NCBI GenBank assembly: GCA_041936745.1
Contig: JBHGWS010000073.1
Coordinates: 1 to 27,232 of the forward strand
Origin: Darwinibacter acetoxidans_A
GTDB lineage: Bacteria; Bacillota; Limnochordia; Darwinibacteriales; Darwinibacteriaceae
Length of the DNA stretch: 27,232 nt
Direction of reading: 5' to 3'
Each line of letters begins with the position of its first letter. Position 1 is the stretch's first letter. A model generated the notes under the pieces. It was not told where the DNA came from and did no database searches. It was given only the letters and a program-made list of their open reading frames with translations. The position numbers and the translations under genes are program-made. Positions 13,815-22,705 of this stretch are shown here, piece after piece.

Positions 13815-14738
13815 CTATCCATTGATATTATCACCAACTGCCCAGCGCAGGCCGTTGGCTAAATCCACCCCGGTAATGACTCTGGAATTAGGCCGCTGCA
13901 CTTTTTCCAAAGCTAGGGCGCCTTCGCCGCAGCCCACAATTAAACTATTTTCTGCCACGGCCAAGATTTCACCTGGTCGGCCCCTTTCATCTCGCGGTTT
14001 GGCCTGCCAAATTTTAACCTCTTCCCCCCCTATCCGGGCATAAGCACCGGGCCAAGGGTTCAGCCCCCGAATTAAACGGTCTAACTTTTCGGCGGAATCC
14101 CCAAAATCCAAAAGCCCGTCCTGCTTAGCCAATTTAAAAGCAAAGGTGGCGGCGTTATGGTCTTGCGGCAGCCTGGGGGCTTCGCCTTTTTCAATCTGCT
14201 GCAGTGTTTTGCCCAAAAGCTGAGCACCCTTGAAGCTCAGCCGATCGTGCAGTGCACCCGCCGTGTCCCGCGGCTTAATCTCTTCTTTGGCCTGCAGGAT
14301 GATATCCCCTGCATCCCACTGGGTGCTTAAATACATTGTGGTTACACCGCTCACGGTATCGCCATTAATAATCGCGGCGTTAATGGGCGCTGCCCCCCGA
14401 TATTTGGGCAGTAAAGAAGCGTGGACGTTAATACACCCTAAAGGGGGCATTTCCAGAAGCTGCGGCGGTATTTTCTGGCCGTAGGCCACTATCACAAAAA
14501 TGTCGGCGGCAAGCGCGGCCAATTCCGCCATAAAATCTTCGGCGCCAATTTTTCTCGGCTGCAGCACGGGTAAGTTCTTTTCCACAGCCCATTTTTTTAC
14601 CGGCGAAAATGAATATTTTTGGCCCCGGCCCCTTCTGCGATCGGGCTGAGTGATAACGGCGGCCACTTCGTGTTCGGCATGGACTTTTTCTAAGCTGGGC
14701 ACTGCAAACTCCGGCGTACCCATAAACACAACCCGCAT
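13815..14738 (-). CDS. fmt: Methionyl-tRNA formyltransferase
   Basis: Formylates initiator Met-tRNA using 10-formyl-tetrahydrofolate. It has 307 residues. MGTPEFAVPSL opens the Rossmann domain, and the catalytic Asn, His and Asp lie in NVHASLLPKYRGAAPI and QWDAGDI. The C-terminal tRNA-binding OB-like domain begins with NPWPGAYA. ATG follows the def stop with no gap (TGA-ATG) and uses the GGAAGAAGGTG at the end of def. It works in sequence with Def at the start and end of N-formyl use. Confidence 0.97.
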   Translation of the reverse strand: MRVVFMGTPEFAVPSLEKVHAEHEVAAVITQPDRRRGRGQKYSFSPVKKWAVEKNLPVLQPRKIGAEDFMAELAALAADIFVIVAYGQKIPPQLLEMPPLGCINVHASLLPKYRGAAPINAAIINGDTVSGVTTMYLSTQWDAGDIILQAKEEIKPRDTAGALHDRLSFKGAQLLGKTLQQIEKGEAPRLPQDHNAATFAFKLAKQDGLLDFGDSAEKLDRLIRGLNPWPGAYARIGGEEVKIWQAKPRDERGRPGEILAVAENSLIVGCGEGALALEKVQRPNSRVITGVDLANGLRWAVGDNING

Positions 14739-15212
14739 TCACTCACCTTCTTCCTTAGTTTCCACAACTGCTTCTTCAATCATGCGATCCAAAATCAATA
14801 CTCCATCGAGATGATCTATTTCATGCTGCAGGGCCCTGGCTAATAAACCATTCGCAGCAATGCGAATTTTGCTGCCTTTTTCATTCAAGGCTTCCACCTG
14901 CAGATCAGTGTAGCGTTTGACATAAACCCACCGGTCCGGGATACTTAAACAGCCTTCCACATCTATCTCTTCGCCGGATTTGTTTGTAATGACAGGATTA
15001 ATCAAAACCATGGGGCCCTCACCCACATCGAGTACTATCACGCGTTTACCCACACCGATTTGAGGTGCGGCCAAGCCAACGCCATTGGCTTCGTACATGG
15101 TTTCCAGCATATCTTTGATTAACCTGGTTATTCTTTTAGTAACCCTGGGTACTTCAAGCGCCTTTTTTTGCAAAATCGGATCCCCAATGGTTACTATTTC
15201 CAGCACCGCCAT
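14739..15212 (-). CDS. def: Peptide deformylase
   Basis: Removes the N-formyl group from nascent proteins, 157 residues. The three family motifs are GVGLAAPQIG, EGCLSIP (metal Cys) and QHEIDHLDG (two metal His and catalytic Glu). ATG at 15212 is six bases after GAGGTG; an in-frame GTG at 15221 lies inside that site and is rejected. It forms a def-fmt-protease-rsmB operon and probably has its own promoter just upstream. Confidence 0.97.
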   Translation of the reverse strand: MAVLEIVTIGDPILQKKALEVPRVTKRITRLIKDMLETMYEANGVGLAAPQIGVGKRVIVLDVGEGPMVLINPVITNKSGEEIDVEGCLSIPDRWVYVKRYTDLQVEALNEKGSKIRIAANGLLARALQHEIDHLDGVLILDRMIEEAVVETKEEGE

Positions 15213-15243
15213 TCCTAACACCTCAATCTAGACTCATTAATAT

Positions 15244-15270
15244 ATTATAGCATATTTACAGCATAAACAA
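15244..15270 (-). promoter_or_regulatory. Probable promoter of def-fmt
   Basis: Extended -10 TGCTATAAT (15252-15244) with TTGTTT 15 bases upstream (15270-15265), overlapping the end of priA. The -10 is perfect and the -35 weak and close, so recognition would rest on the TGn motif. Confidence 0.5.
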
Positions 15271-17451
15271 AGGGTCAATGTCAATGCTGACACGGATCTC
15301 CCCCGGTGGGGCGGGCAGTTGGCGCAGCAGAGTATCGATGTGGTGATCGCTTTTTAAAAGCAGCTGCCAGCGGTAACGGCCCTGCAGTTTGCCTAAAGGC
15401 GCCGGCTGCGGCCCTAAAATATCTTGCTGGTTAAAGCCGCTTGTTTTCAAGTAGGCGGCAATTTCCCGAGCGGCTTTTTCCGCCGCCTGCCTGCCGCCGC
15501 TGACCAAGATTCTGGTTAGGTGGCGAAACGGCGGATAACCAAGCTTGCGCCGGAAAGTTATCTCCCGCCGGTAAAACCCCAGGTAATCGTGGTTTTGAGC
15601 ACATTGAATGGCAAAATGGCGCGGTTCATAACACTGGATAATCACCCGGCCGGGCAGCCGGCCGCGCCCGCTTCTGCCCGCAACCTGGGTTAACAGCTGA
15701 AAAGTGCGCTCCGAAGCACGCAGATCGGGGAAATTAAGGCTTAAATCAGCACTTAATACCCCTACTAAAGTAACGTTGGGAAAATCCAAACCCTTGGCAA
15801 CCATTTGGGTGCCCAAGAGAACTTGGGCTTCGCCTTGGGCAAATTTATTCAAAATTGCCCTGTGGGCCCCCTTTTTCCTGGTGGTATCCGCATCCAGCCT
15901 GATCGGTGTTAATTGGGGGAACTCCTTTCTTAAGGCATACTCCACTTGTTCCGTGCCGACGCCAAACTGCCTTAAATAACGGGAGGCACAGCGAGGGCAG
16001 CTTGCCGGCAGAACCTCTTTATGGGGACAGTAGTGGCAGTGCAGCCTGTTTTCTGCCTTGTGATAAGTTAAAGACACTTGGCAGTTAGGGCACTGCAGGA
16101 CATGGCCGCATTCCCGGCAGAGGACAAAAGAGGCAAAACCGCGCCTATTTAAAAGAATGATCGCCTGCTTTTTGCTTGCAGTTAAATTAAGGAGGCCTTC
16201 TGCCAATTCCCCGCTGAACATGCCCCTGTTGCCCTTTTCAAACTCTTTTCTCATATCAACTATGCTGACAGGCGGCAGGGGCCGCTTTTCAACTCTCTGT
16301 GTCAATTCGGCCAGCCTAAATTGACCCTGCAAGGCCCGATGATAACTTTCCAAAGAAGGCGTTGCGCTGCCTAAAATCAGCTGGGCCCCGGCAAGCTCAG
16401 CCCGCTTTACGGCCACATCCCTTGTTTGGTAGCGAATCGACCCCTCTTCCTGTTTATAAGTGCCTTCGTGTTCCTCATCTATTACAATCAAGCCCAAGTT
16501 AGGCGTTGGCGCGAAAATGGCGGAGCGGGCCCCGATTACTACAGCGACTTCTTGCCGGTAAACTTTCCACCACTGATCGAAGCGCTCACCGGCAGAAAGG
16601 CCGCTGTGCAGTACGGAAATCCGATCGCCAAAGCGGGCCCCGAAACGGCTGACCGTTTGGGGGGTCAGGGCGATTTCGGGTACTAAGACGATGGCCTGCC
16701 TGCCGGCAGCCACTATTTTTTCAATGAGGCGCAGATAGACTTCCGTTTTGCCGCTGCCCGTAACTCCATGCAGCAGCACGGGCCGCTTTTTCCCCGCCAT
16801 TTCCGCTTCGATTGAATCTAGAGCCCGTTTTTGCTCCCACGTCAGCTCCAGCGTTGGATCGGCGATAGTATCCCAACTGATTTTTCTCTCAAGGCGCCTG
16901 TTTTCAATGCTGACAATGCCTTTTTTCTCTAAAGCGCGCAGCGTGCCGTGGCCTGCAGCCGCTTGTTCCACCAAATCGGCCGCCAGTATTTCCGGTTTTT
17001 CTTTTAAGATTTCAACTACTCTTTTTTGCGCGGTTGCCCGCGGGCTCAATTTAGGGTCTTGTATTTTCAAAGTGACAACCTGCTGGCGTTTAGCCCCAAC
17101 CCGCTCTCGGCCGTAGCGGTAACCCGGCGGCAGCATGAACTGCAGCGCTTCGGAAAGAAGCCCCACATAGTGCAAACTCAGCCACTGGGCGAGCTCCAGC
17201 AGTGAGGGTAAGATGATCGGCTTCGGATCGAGCGGGCGGATAATGTCGCGCAATTTCGCCTCCTCGATCATCAGCTCGCTGGTAAGTTCAACTACATAAC
17301 CCTCCAATTTGCGGCGCCCAAAGGGCACAAGCACCCTCTGTCCGGCCTCGATCGGTTGGAGATTTTCAGGTATGCGGTATTGATAAATACGGTCGACGGC
17401 GGCCAAGCGCAGATCGACTATTACTCCCGCATACGGAGCTGTTTTTGCCAC
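15256..17451 (-). CDS. priA: Primosomal replication-restart helicase PriA
   Basis: 3'-to-5' DNA helicase that reloads the replisome at stalled forks. It has 731 residues from the chosen start: an N-terminal 3'-end-binding domain (YQYRIPE, VLVPFGRRKLEGYV), Walker A GVTGSGKTEVYL, DEEHE, and a zinc-binding module with eight cysteines (CRECGHVLQCPNC and CHYCPHKEVLPASCPRC). The helicase motifs GTQMVAKGLDFP and QVAGRSGR follow. GTG at 17451 is five bases after AGGAGGTG; the frame extends to 17493 through the upstream terminator hairpin, so the longer start is rejected. coaBC, often between rpoZ and priA, is absent. Confidence 0.97.
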   Translation of the reverse strand: MAKTAPYAGVIVDLRLAAVDRIYQYRIPENLQPIEAGQRVLVPFGRRKLEGYVVELTSELMIEEAKLRDIIRPLDPKPIILPSLLELAQWLSLHYVGLLSEALQFMLPPGYRYGRERVGAKRQQVVTLKIQDPKLSPRATAQKRVVEILKEKPEILAADLVEQAAAGHGTLRALEKKGIVSIENRRLERKISWDTIADPTLELTWEQKRALDSIEAEMAGKKRPVLLHGVTGSGKTEVYLRLIEKIVAAGRQAIVLVPEIALTPQTVSRFGARFGDRISVLHSGLSAGERFDQWWKVYRQEVAVVIGARSAIFAPTPNLGLIVIDEEHEGTYKQEEGSIRYQTRDVAVKRAELAGAQLILGSATPSLESYHRALQGQFRLAELTQRVEKRPLPPVSIVDMRKEFEKGNRGMFSGELAEGLLNLTASKKQAIILLNRRGFASFVLCRECGHVLQCPNCQVSLTYHKAENRLHCHYCPHKEVLPASCPRCASRYLRQFGVGTEQVEYALRKEFPQLTPIRLDADTTRKKGAHRAILNKFAQGEAQVLLGTQMVAKGLDFPNVTLVGVLSADLSLNFPDLRASERTFQLLTQVAGRSGRGRLPGRVIIQCYEPRHFAIQCAQNHDYLGFYRREITFRRKLGYPPFRHLTRILVSGGRQAAEKAAREIAAYLKTSGFNQQDILGPQPAPLGKLQGRYRWQLLLKSDHHIDTLLRQLPAPPGEIRVSIDIDPLFML

Positions 17452-17463
17452 TTTGACACCTCC

Positions 17464-17497
17464 TAAAAAAACAACCTGTGGTAAGATCACCACAGGT
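17464..17497 (-). terminator. Terminator between rpoZ and priA
   Basis: Perfect 9-bp hairpin ACCTGTGGT-gatctt-ACCACAGGT followed by TGTTTTTTT on the minus strand. The priA ribosome binding site comes directly after the T-run, so priA depends on read-through or a weak promoter. Confidence 0.9.
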
Positions 17498-17512
17498 CAC
17501 CCCAAAATTTGA

Positions 17513-17686
17513 TTAGTCTCTACAGCGTAATTTGCCCGCCTCCAGCTCTTCTATGGCTATTGTAACAGGTTTTGTGGCGCTGCTTTCCACCACCGGTGCG
17601 ACCCCGTCTATAATCTGCCGGGCTCGCTTTGATATAGCTATAATGGCGGTGTACCGATTAGGTTTCTTGGAATTACTCAGTCCCAA
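17513..17686 (-). CDS. rpoZ: RNA polymerase omega subunit
   Basis: 57 residues in a frame with no ATG. The signature ISKRARQIIDG (18-28), followed by VVESSATKPVTIAIEEL, is the omega core that clamps the beta-prime C-terminus. The start is taken as TTG at 17686, inside the end of gmk and two bases after AAAGGGGG. CTG at 17680 has better spacing but is a rarer start. Either way the usual N-terminal PS(I/V)xxL segment is missing, so the protein is shorter than typical omega (about 65-90). The order gmk-rpoZ-priA is the usual one. Confidence 0.88.
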   Translation of the reverse strand: MGLSNSKKPNRYTAIIAISKRARQIIDGVAPVVESSATKPVTIAIEELEAGKLRCRD

Positions 17687-18335
17687 ATCCCCCTTTCCAC
17701 AAGTGTTTAAGCTGCTTTAAATCGATCCGGCTGATTTTAGCCCATTCACTGAGAATAATATGCCTGAGCTGCTCTGCGGCTTGGCTTAAATCATCGTTGA
17801 TAATAAAGTAGTCATAATCCACTATATGTTTTATTTCCTCTTGGGATTTTGCCAGGCGGCGCTTGATCACTTCTGCCGAATCAGAGCCGCGCAGTTTCAA
17901 ACGCCTGCTCAGCTCTTCTTTAGTGGGCGGCAGAAGAAAAACAAAGATCGCCTCTTTCATTTGGGCACGGATCTGGGCGGCCCCTTGAATATCTATATCC
18001 ATAATTACCGCGTTGCCGCTTTCAATTTGGTTTTGGACAAATTCTTTTGGTGTGCCGTATTGGTAACCTACAAAGGTTGCCCACTCCAACAGTTTGTTTT
18101 GGGCCACTAAGGCATTAAATTCTTCCTCTGTGCGGAAAAAATAATTTACGCCGTCAACTTCCCCAACCCTGGGCGGCCTGGTGGTCACACTGATGGAATA
18201 TTTTAAGTTCGGGACAGTGGGGAAAACAGCATTCATCACAGAGTTTTTCCCGGAACCGCTGGGCCCGGATAAAACTATGAGAAAACCATTTGTCTTCAGC
18301 CCACTATCCCGTATGTTTTTCAACTGTCCCTTCAA
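17673..18335 (-). CDS. gmk: Guanylate kinase
   Basis: Phosphorylates GMP to GDP with ATP, 220 residues. The P-loop is SGPSGSGKNS (usually GKG/S-T/S, here Asn after Lys), with GMP-binding SVTTRPPRVGEVDGVNYFF, MDIDIQGA and the LRGSDS lid region. The likely start is TTG at 18335 with GGGGG about 11 bases upstream, a long gap; no better in-frame start is visible before the P-loop. The N-terminus is therefore uncertain by some residues. Its end overlaps the start of rpoZ. Confidence 0.95.
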   Translation of the reverse strand: MKGQLKNIRDSGLKTNGFLIVLSGPSGSGKNSVMNAVFPTVPNLKYSISVTTRPPRVGEVDGVNYFFRTEEEFNALVAQNKLLEWATFVGYQYGTPKEFVQNQIESGNAVIMDIDIQGAAQIRAQMKEAIFVFLLPPTKEELSRRLKLRGSDSAEVIKRRLAKSQEEIKHIVDYDYFIINDDLSQAAEQLRHIILSEWAKISRIDLKQLKHLWKGGFGTE

Positions 18336-18350
18336 TTCAAAAGAAGCCCC

Positions 18351-18617
18351 CTACTTTTCACTCGGTTCTATGTTTTCTCTGCTGGTTAACCGCTGCGCCA
18401 CAGTCTCAGGCTGCACTGCCGACAAAATTATGTGATCACTGTCCGCCACGATAACTGCTCTTGTACGTCGGCCGTAGGTGGCATCGATAAGCATACCCCG
18501 ATCCCTGGCCTCCTGTACCATTCTCTTGATGGGAGCTGACTCAGGGCTGACAATGGCTACAATTCGATTGGCCGCTACTATATTTCCAAATCCAATATTA
18601 ATTAGTTTTATCCCCAT
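18351..18617 (-). CDS. remA: RemA/DUF370 DNA-binding regulator
   Basis: 88 residues. KLINIGFGN, RIVAIVSPESAPIKRMVQEAR and RAVIVADSDHIILSAVQPET are the RemA pattern. In B. subtilis RemA forms ring-like oligomers that wrap DNA and activates biofilm matrix and osmoprotection operons. In clostridia it sits, as here, between yicC and gmk. ATG at 18617 has GGAG eight bases upstream. The targets here cannot be inferred. Confidence 0.93.
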   Translation of the reverse strand: MGIKLINIGFGNIVAANRIVAIVSPESAPIKRMVQEARDRGMLIDATYGRRTRAVIVADSDHIILSAVQPETVAQRLTSRENIEPSEK

Positions 18618-18638
18618 CTAACCAGCTCCTTTTAATAA

Positions 18639-18947
18639 TCAGCCTAATCTTTTCAATAATTCACTTCTCTGCCTTTTCCCTAAGCCTTGTACTCTGCGGT
18701 TTTCATTGATGCCGATCTCTTTCATGATCTTTCGGGAGGTTACCTTACCTACTTGAGGCAAAGATTCAATCAAATACGTAACTCGCATCCTGGCAATAAC
18801 CTCATCGTTTGCTGAATCCAATACATCCTGCAGTGTCAGATTACCCTTTTTTAGTCTTAGGCGCAGGGCCGCCCTTTTACTCCGCATTTCCTGTGCTTTT
18901 TTTAAGGCTTTCATTTTGTCTTCCTGGGATAAGTATGGTAGTGACAA
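18639..18947 (-). CDS. mIHF-type (actinobacterial-type integration host factor) H2TH DNA-binding protein
   Basis: 102 residues from a TTG at 18947, six bases after AAGGAGGTG; the in-frame ATG at 18968 is poorer. A basic N-terminal helix (KMKALKKAQEMRSKRAALR) is followed by LTLQDVLDSA and the core RVTYLIESLPQVGKVTSRKI, a helix-two-turn-helix fold like that of mycobacterial IHF. That protein is a nucleoid-associated DNA-bending factor encoded next to gmk. The same gmk link is kept here with remA inserted, so two small architectural DNA-binding proteins lie side by side. Confidence 0.85.
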   Translation of the reverse strand: MSLPYLSQEDKMKALKKAQEMRSKRAALRLRLKKGNLTLQDVLDSANDEVIARMRVTYLIESLPQVGKVTSRKIMKEIGINENRRVQGLGKRQRSELLKRLG

Positions 18948-19010
18948 TCTTTTCACCTCCTTCAACAAATCTTCAGCTAGTTTTTCCTGTTTTGAACACG
19001 AAACAAGAGC

Positions 19011-19889
19011 CTATTCGATGTTCTGAACCTGCTCACGCATTTTTTCCAGCTCGCTTTTAATATCCACTACTAAGCCGGCAATAATAACATTATTACCTTT
19101 GGAGCCGATTGTGTTCACTTCCCGATTCATCTCTTGTAATAAAAACTCGAGTTTGCGCCCAACTGATTCTTGTGAGTACAAACTTTTTTTAAACTGCTGA
19201 ATATGACTGTTAAAACGCACCAACTCTTCAGCGATGCTGCATTTGTCGGCAAAAATTGCCACTTCCCCCAGGAAACGCTCTTCGGTAATGGTTGTCCCAT
19301 CCAATAAATCGCCCAAACGTTCCGTCAGGCGCCCTTTGTAATCCTCCACTACTGTGGGAGCAATGCGGGCCACTTCTTTGATCTGTTTTTCAACAAGGGC
19401 TACCCTTTGTTCTAAATCTTTTTGCAGTTGTTTCCCTTCAGCTTGGCGCATGCCCTCCAGTTGGGCGAGGGCTTTGGCGGCAGCTTCTTTAAAAACCTCC
19501 TGCAGATCTGCCCAATCCACTTCGGGCTCTTCCAGCTGCAGCAGATCCGGCAGCATTAAAACCTGCTCTAAAGTTACAGGATCAGAACTGCCCAGCTCTT
19601 TTTGGACCGCCTGCAGAGCCCGCACATAGCCGCGCAGAAGTGCTCTGTTAACCTTAACGTTTCTCTCTTTTTCTTCGAATTCCTCTACATTAACCATAAT
19701 TTCCAGCCTGCCGCGGGCAATCCTTTGTTTCACGATTGTACGCAGCACTTCTTCCAGCTGGTTGTACTGTTTAGGAATCCGGAGAAAAAAGTCCAAATAG
19801 CGGTGGTTGACGGATTTGATCTCTACCCGCACGGACCAACCGGCGCCGCAAGCCTCACCTTGTCCAAATCCTGTCATGCTTTTTACCAA
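19011..19889 (-). CDS. yicC: YicC-family endoribonuclease
   Basis: 292 residues. It opens with VKSMTGFGQGE and EIKSVNHRYLD, typical of the YicC N-terminal domain, and ends with the DUF1732 segment (EELVRFNSHIQQF, GRKLEFLLQEMNREVNTIGSK). E. coli YicC is an RNase that acts on small RNAs such as RyhB. A central helical region (about 150-200) looks coiled. TTG at 19889 is eight bases after GGAGG; the upstream in-frame start has no site. The yicC-remA-gmk-rpoZ order is typical of clostridia. Confidence 0.95.
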   Translation of the reverse strand: MVKSMTGFGQGEACGAGWSVRVEIKSVNHRYLDFFLRIPKQYNQLEEVLRTIVKQRIARGRLEIMVNVEEFEEKERNVKVNRALLRGYVRALQAVQKELGSSDPVTLEQVLMLPDLLQLEEPEVDWADLQEVFKEAAAKALAQLEGMRQAEGKQLQKDLEQRVALVEKQIKEVARIAPTVVEDYKGRLTERLGDLLDGTTITEERFLGEVAIFADKCSIAEELVRFNSHIQQFKKSLYSQESVGRKLEFLLQEMNREVNTIGSKGNNVIIAGLVVDIKSELEKMREQVQNIE

Positions 19890-19962
19890 AACTGCCGCCT
19901 CCAAGCTAGACCCCTTAGTTCATTTCATAATTCTGGATTAATCGGGGGAATCCTGCTAGCAT

Positions 19963-22629
19963 TTAGACTTTCAGCAAAGAGAGGTGCTTTTCAAACGCCT
20001 GTTTAACTAAGCGCGCGACCGTTTCTAAAAACAAAGAGGCACTGGCAAAGACGGCCACTAAAATCCAATCGTCAAAGTTTAAAGGGGTGGTTTTAAAGAT
20101 CTTCTGCATAAAAGGATTGTAAAGCACGAAAATTTGGGCACCTGCCGAAATGACAACGGCCAAGGTTAGATATAGGTTGCCCCAAAAACCTATTTCGAAA
20201 ATGGAAAGATGCTCGGAGCGGCACTGAAAAACAAAAATTAACTGGGCAAAGACTAAAGTTGTAAAAGCTAAAGTGCGAGCCCGGTCCAAATCAGCGGGAA
20301 AATAGCGGAGGCTGAAAACAAAGATTGCTAAAGCGGATGCACCGATCACAATACCTGAAAAAAGAATCTTCCGCAAAAGCCGCCTGGCAAAAACCCCCTC
20401 CCGCGGGCTGCGGGGCGGCCTCAGCATCAGGCCTTGCTCCATGGGCTCAAGCCCCAAAGCAATTGCGGGCAGGCCGTCTGTCACCAGGTTCATCCAAAGA
20501 ATCTGCATGGGAACTAAAGGCAGTGGCAGCCCCGCTAAAGCCGCGATCAGCATGGTCAGCACTTCCCCTACGTTACAGCCTAAGAGATAACGGATAAATT
20601 TGCGGATGTTATCGTAGATTCCCCGCCCTTCCCTAATCGCGCTGATAATGGTTTCGTAGTTGTCATCGACTAAAATCATGGCGGAAGCCTCCCTGGTCAC
20701 ATCTGTACCCTGGATGCCCATGCTAATGCCGATATCCGCTTCTTTGACCGCGGGAGCATCGTTAACCCCGTCTCCCGTTACAGCCACTATTTCGCCGTTT
20801 TTTTGTAAAGCCCGCACAATAGAAAGTTTATGCGTCGGAGCAACGCGGGCAAAAACCGCTGTTTCTTTAATGCGCGCCTGCTGCTCTAAGGGGGTAAGTT
20901 GTTCCCACTGGGCACCTGTTAAAACTTGATTCGCTTGAGGCGTTAAAAGGCCGATTTTTTTGGCAACAGCCTCTGCTGTCCTTTTATGATCGCCTGTGAC
21001 CATAATGGTGCGGATGCCTCCCCGCCTGGCTGCGGCAACCGCCGCGGGCACCTCCGGCCGGGGCGGATCCATCATTCCCACAAGCCCTGTCAAAATTAAG
21101 CCTTCCTCCCACTGATCCGGTCGTCCGGGCCTTGGGCCTAAGGGCTTATAAGCTGTGGCTAAAACCCTAAGTGCCCCGCCTGTCATTTCCCGCAGGGCAT
21201 CTGCAGCCGCTTTCCGCCATTTTTGGTTGAAGTTGACCACTTCCGTGCCGCTTAAAATATGGCTGCAGCGCTGCATAATTAGATCGGGGGCTCCTTTGAC
21301 GAAAGAATAAAACTCCCCGGCTCTCTGTACCGCAACGGCCATCCGCTTGCGCTGGGCGTCAAAGGGGAGCGAATCTATTTCCTTAAATTCACGCTTCAAA
21401 AACTGCTGATCAAAGCCGTTTTCCAGGGCTAAACGCAAAAGGGCAACTTCCGTCGGATCGCCAAAAAGATCATCGGGCCCGTAGGCTGCCGCCTTCGTAC
21501 ACAAAGCGCCGATCAGCACCGTGTAATACAGGGAAATCTTTTTGTCTCTTATGGCCAGCTTTTCCCCTTTTAACAAAGAGTAAGCCTGTTGAGAAGTCCA
21601 AATTTTCTGCACCTGCATTTCGTTCTGCGTCAAAGTGCCCGTTTTATCAGAACAAATGACAGTAGCACAGCCCAAGGTTTCCACTGCGGGAAGCTGGCGC
21701 ACTATGGCATTACGCTTGCTCATCCGCTGGACACCGACGGAAAGCGCGATGGTTACAACCGCCGGCAGGCCTTCCGGGATGGCCGCAACGGCCAAGGTGA
21801 CGCCTACCATAAACATTCGGTAAACGGGAAAGCCCTGTTTGACCCCTGCGGCAAAAACGATGGCAACGATGATAAAACAGGCCAAAACCAAAATCCGCCC
21901 CAGCTGTTCCAAGCGCCTTTGCAGAGGCGTTTCAACAGCCGGTTTTTCCTGCAGCAGGTGGGCGATTTCGCCAATTTCCGTATCCATCCCCGTCGTTGCC
22001 ACGACTGCCTTGGCGTAGCCTGCTGTAACTAACGTGCCTTTAAAGACAACGTTTTTTAAATCACCTAAGGGTGTATCAGGCCGGCCCGTCCATTTTTGAT
22101 CTTTCGTTACGGCAACGGATTCACCCGTCAAATTCGATTCGTCAACGCTCAAAGACTGGCTTTCCACCAGGCGGCAGTCAGCGGGCACCCGATCGCCCGC
22201 TTCCAGGAAAATTATATCGCCGGGCACCAATTCCTCGGAGGCCGCCAGGCCTTGATGGCCGTCTCTTAAAACTTTGGAGTGAGGCGTAGTCAATTTTCTT
22301 AAGGCATCCAAAGAGCGCTCCGCCTTGTATTCCTGCACAAAGCCCAGGATTGAATTTAAAAGGACGATGGCTAAAATAGCGGCTGCATCTAAAGTTTCAC
22401 CTAAAAAAAGGGATATTATGGTAGTGCCTAACAGGACCAGGACCATAAAATCCCGAAATTGGTTTATAAAGATCAGCCAAGGGGAAATGCGCGGCGCGGA
22501 GACGAGCACATTGGCGCCAAGGCGGGCCAGCCTTTGTTTCGCCTCTCCTGTGGATAGGCCGTAAGATTGGTGCGTGCGCAGATCTTTAATTAACTTGTTT
22601 AAAGGTGTAAAATGCCACTGTTTCGCCAA
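19963..22629 (-). CDS. P2A-type Ca2+-transporting ATPase (SERCA-like)
   Basis: 888-residue P-type ATPase that exports Ca2+ (possibly Mn2+). It has actuator TGES (168-171), phosphorylation loop CSDKTGTLT with D328, KGAPD in the nucleotide domain, TGDGVNDAPA, and about ten membrane helices. Site residues of SERCA are kept: PEGLP in M4 (285-289), NVGE in M5 and NLVTDG in M6, so two Ca sites are plausible. The start is TTG at 22629 with only a weak AAGAAGTGAG upstream, so the N-terminus is uncertain. Linkage to yicC and an rqcH-type gene is common in clostridia. Confidence 0.95.
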   Translation of the reverse strand: MAKQWHFTPLNKLIKDLRTHQSYGLSTGEAKQRLARLGANVLVSAPRISPWLIFINQFRDFMVLVLLGTTIISLFLGETLDAAAILAIVLLNSILGFVQEYKAERSLDALRKLTTPHSKVLRDGHQGLAASEELVPGDIIFLEAGDRVPADCRLVESQSLSVDESNLTGESVAVTKDQKWTGRPDTPLGDLKNVVFKGTLVTAGYAKAVVATTGMDTEIGEIAHLLQEKPAVETPLQRRLEQLGRILVLACFIIVAIVFAAGVKQGFPVYRMFMVGVTLAVAAIPEGLPAVVTIALSVGVQRMSKRNAIVRQLPAVETLGCATVICSDKTGTLTQNEMQVQKIWTSQQAYSLLKGEKLAIRDKKISLYYTVLIGALCTKAAAYGPDDLFGDPTEVALLRLALENGFDQQFLKREFKEIDSLPFDAQRKRMAVAVQRAGEFYSFVKGAPDLIMQRCSHILSGTEVVNFNQKWRKAAADALREMTGGALRVLATAYKPLGPRPGRPDQWEEGLILTGLVGMMDPPRPEVPAAVAAARRGGIRTIMVTGDHKRTAEAVAKKIGLLTPQANQVLTGAQWEQLTPLEQQARIKETAVFARVAPTHKLSIVRALQKNGEIVAVTGDGVNDAPAVKEADIGISMGIQGTDVTREASAMILVDDNYETIISAIREGRGIYDNIRKFIRYLLGCNVGEVLTMLIAALAGLPLPLVPMQILWMNLVTDGLPAIALGLEPMEQGLMLRPPRSPREGVFARRLLRKILFSGIVIGASALAIFVFSLRYFPADLDRARTLAFTTLVFAQLIFVFQCRSEHLSIFEIGFWGNLYLTLAVVISAGAQIFVLYNPFMQKIFKTTPLNFDDWILVAVFASASLFLETVARLVKQAFEKHLSLLKV

Positions 22630-22705
22630 GCTCAGCTCACTTCTTTCCCAGGTTATCTACTGAAATCTATTCCGGGAAAGGGGAAAATATTACGCTGGCA
22701 GACTT

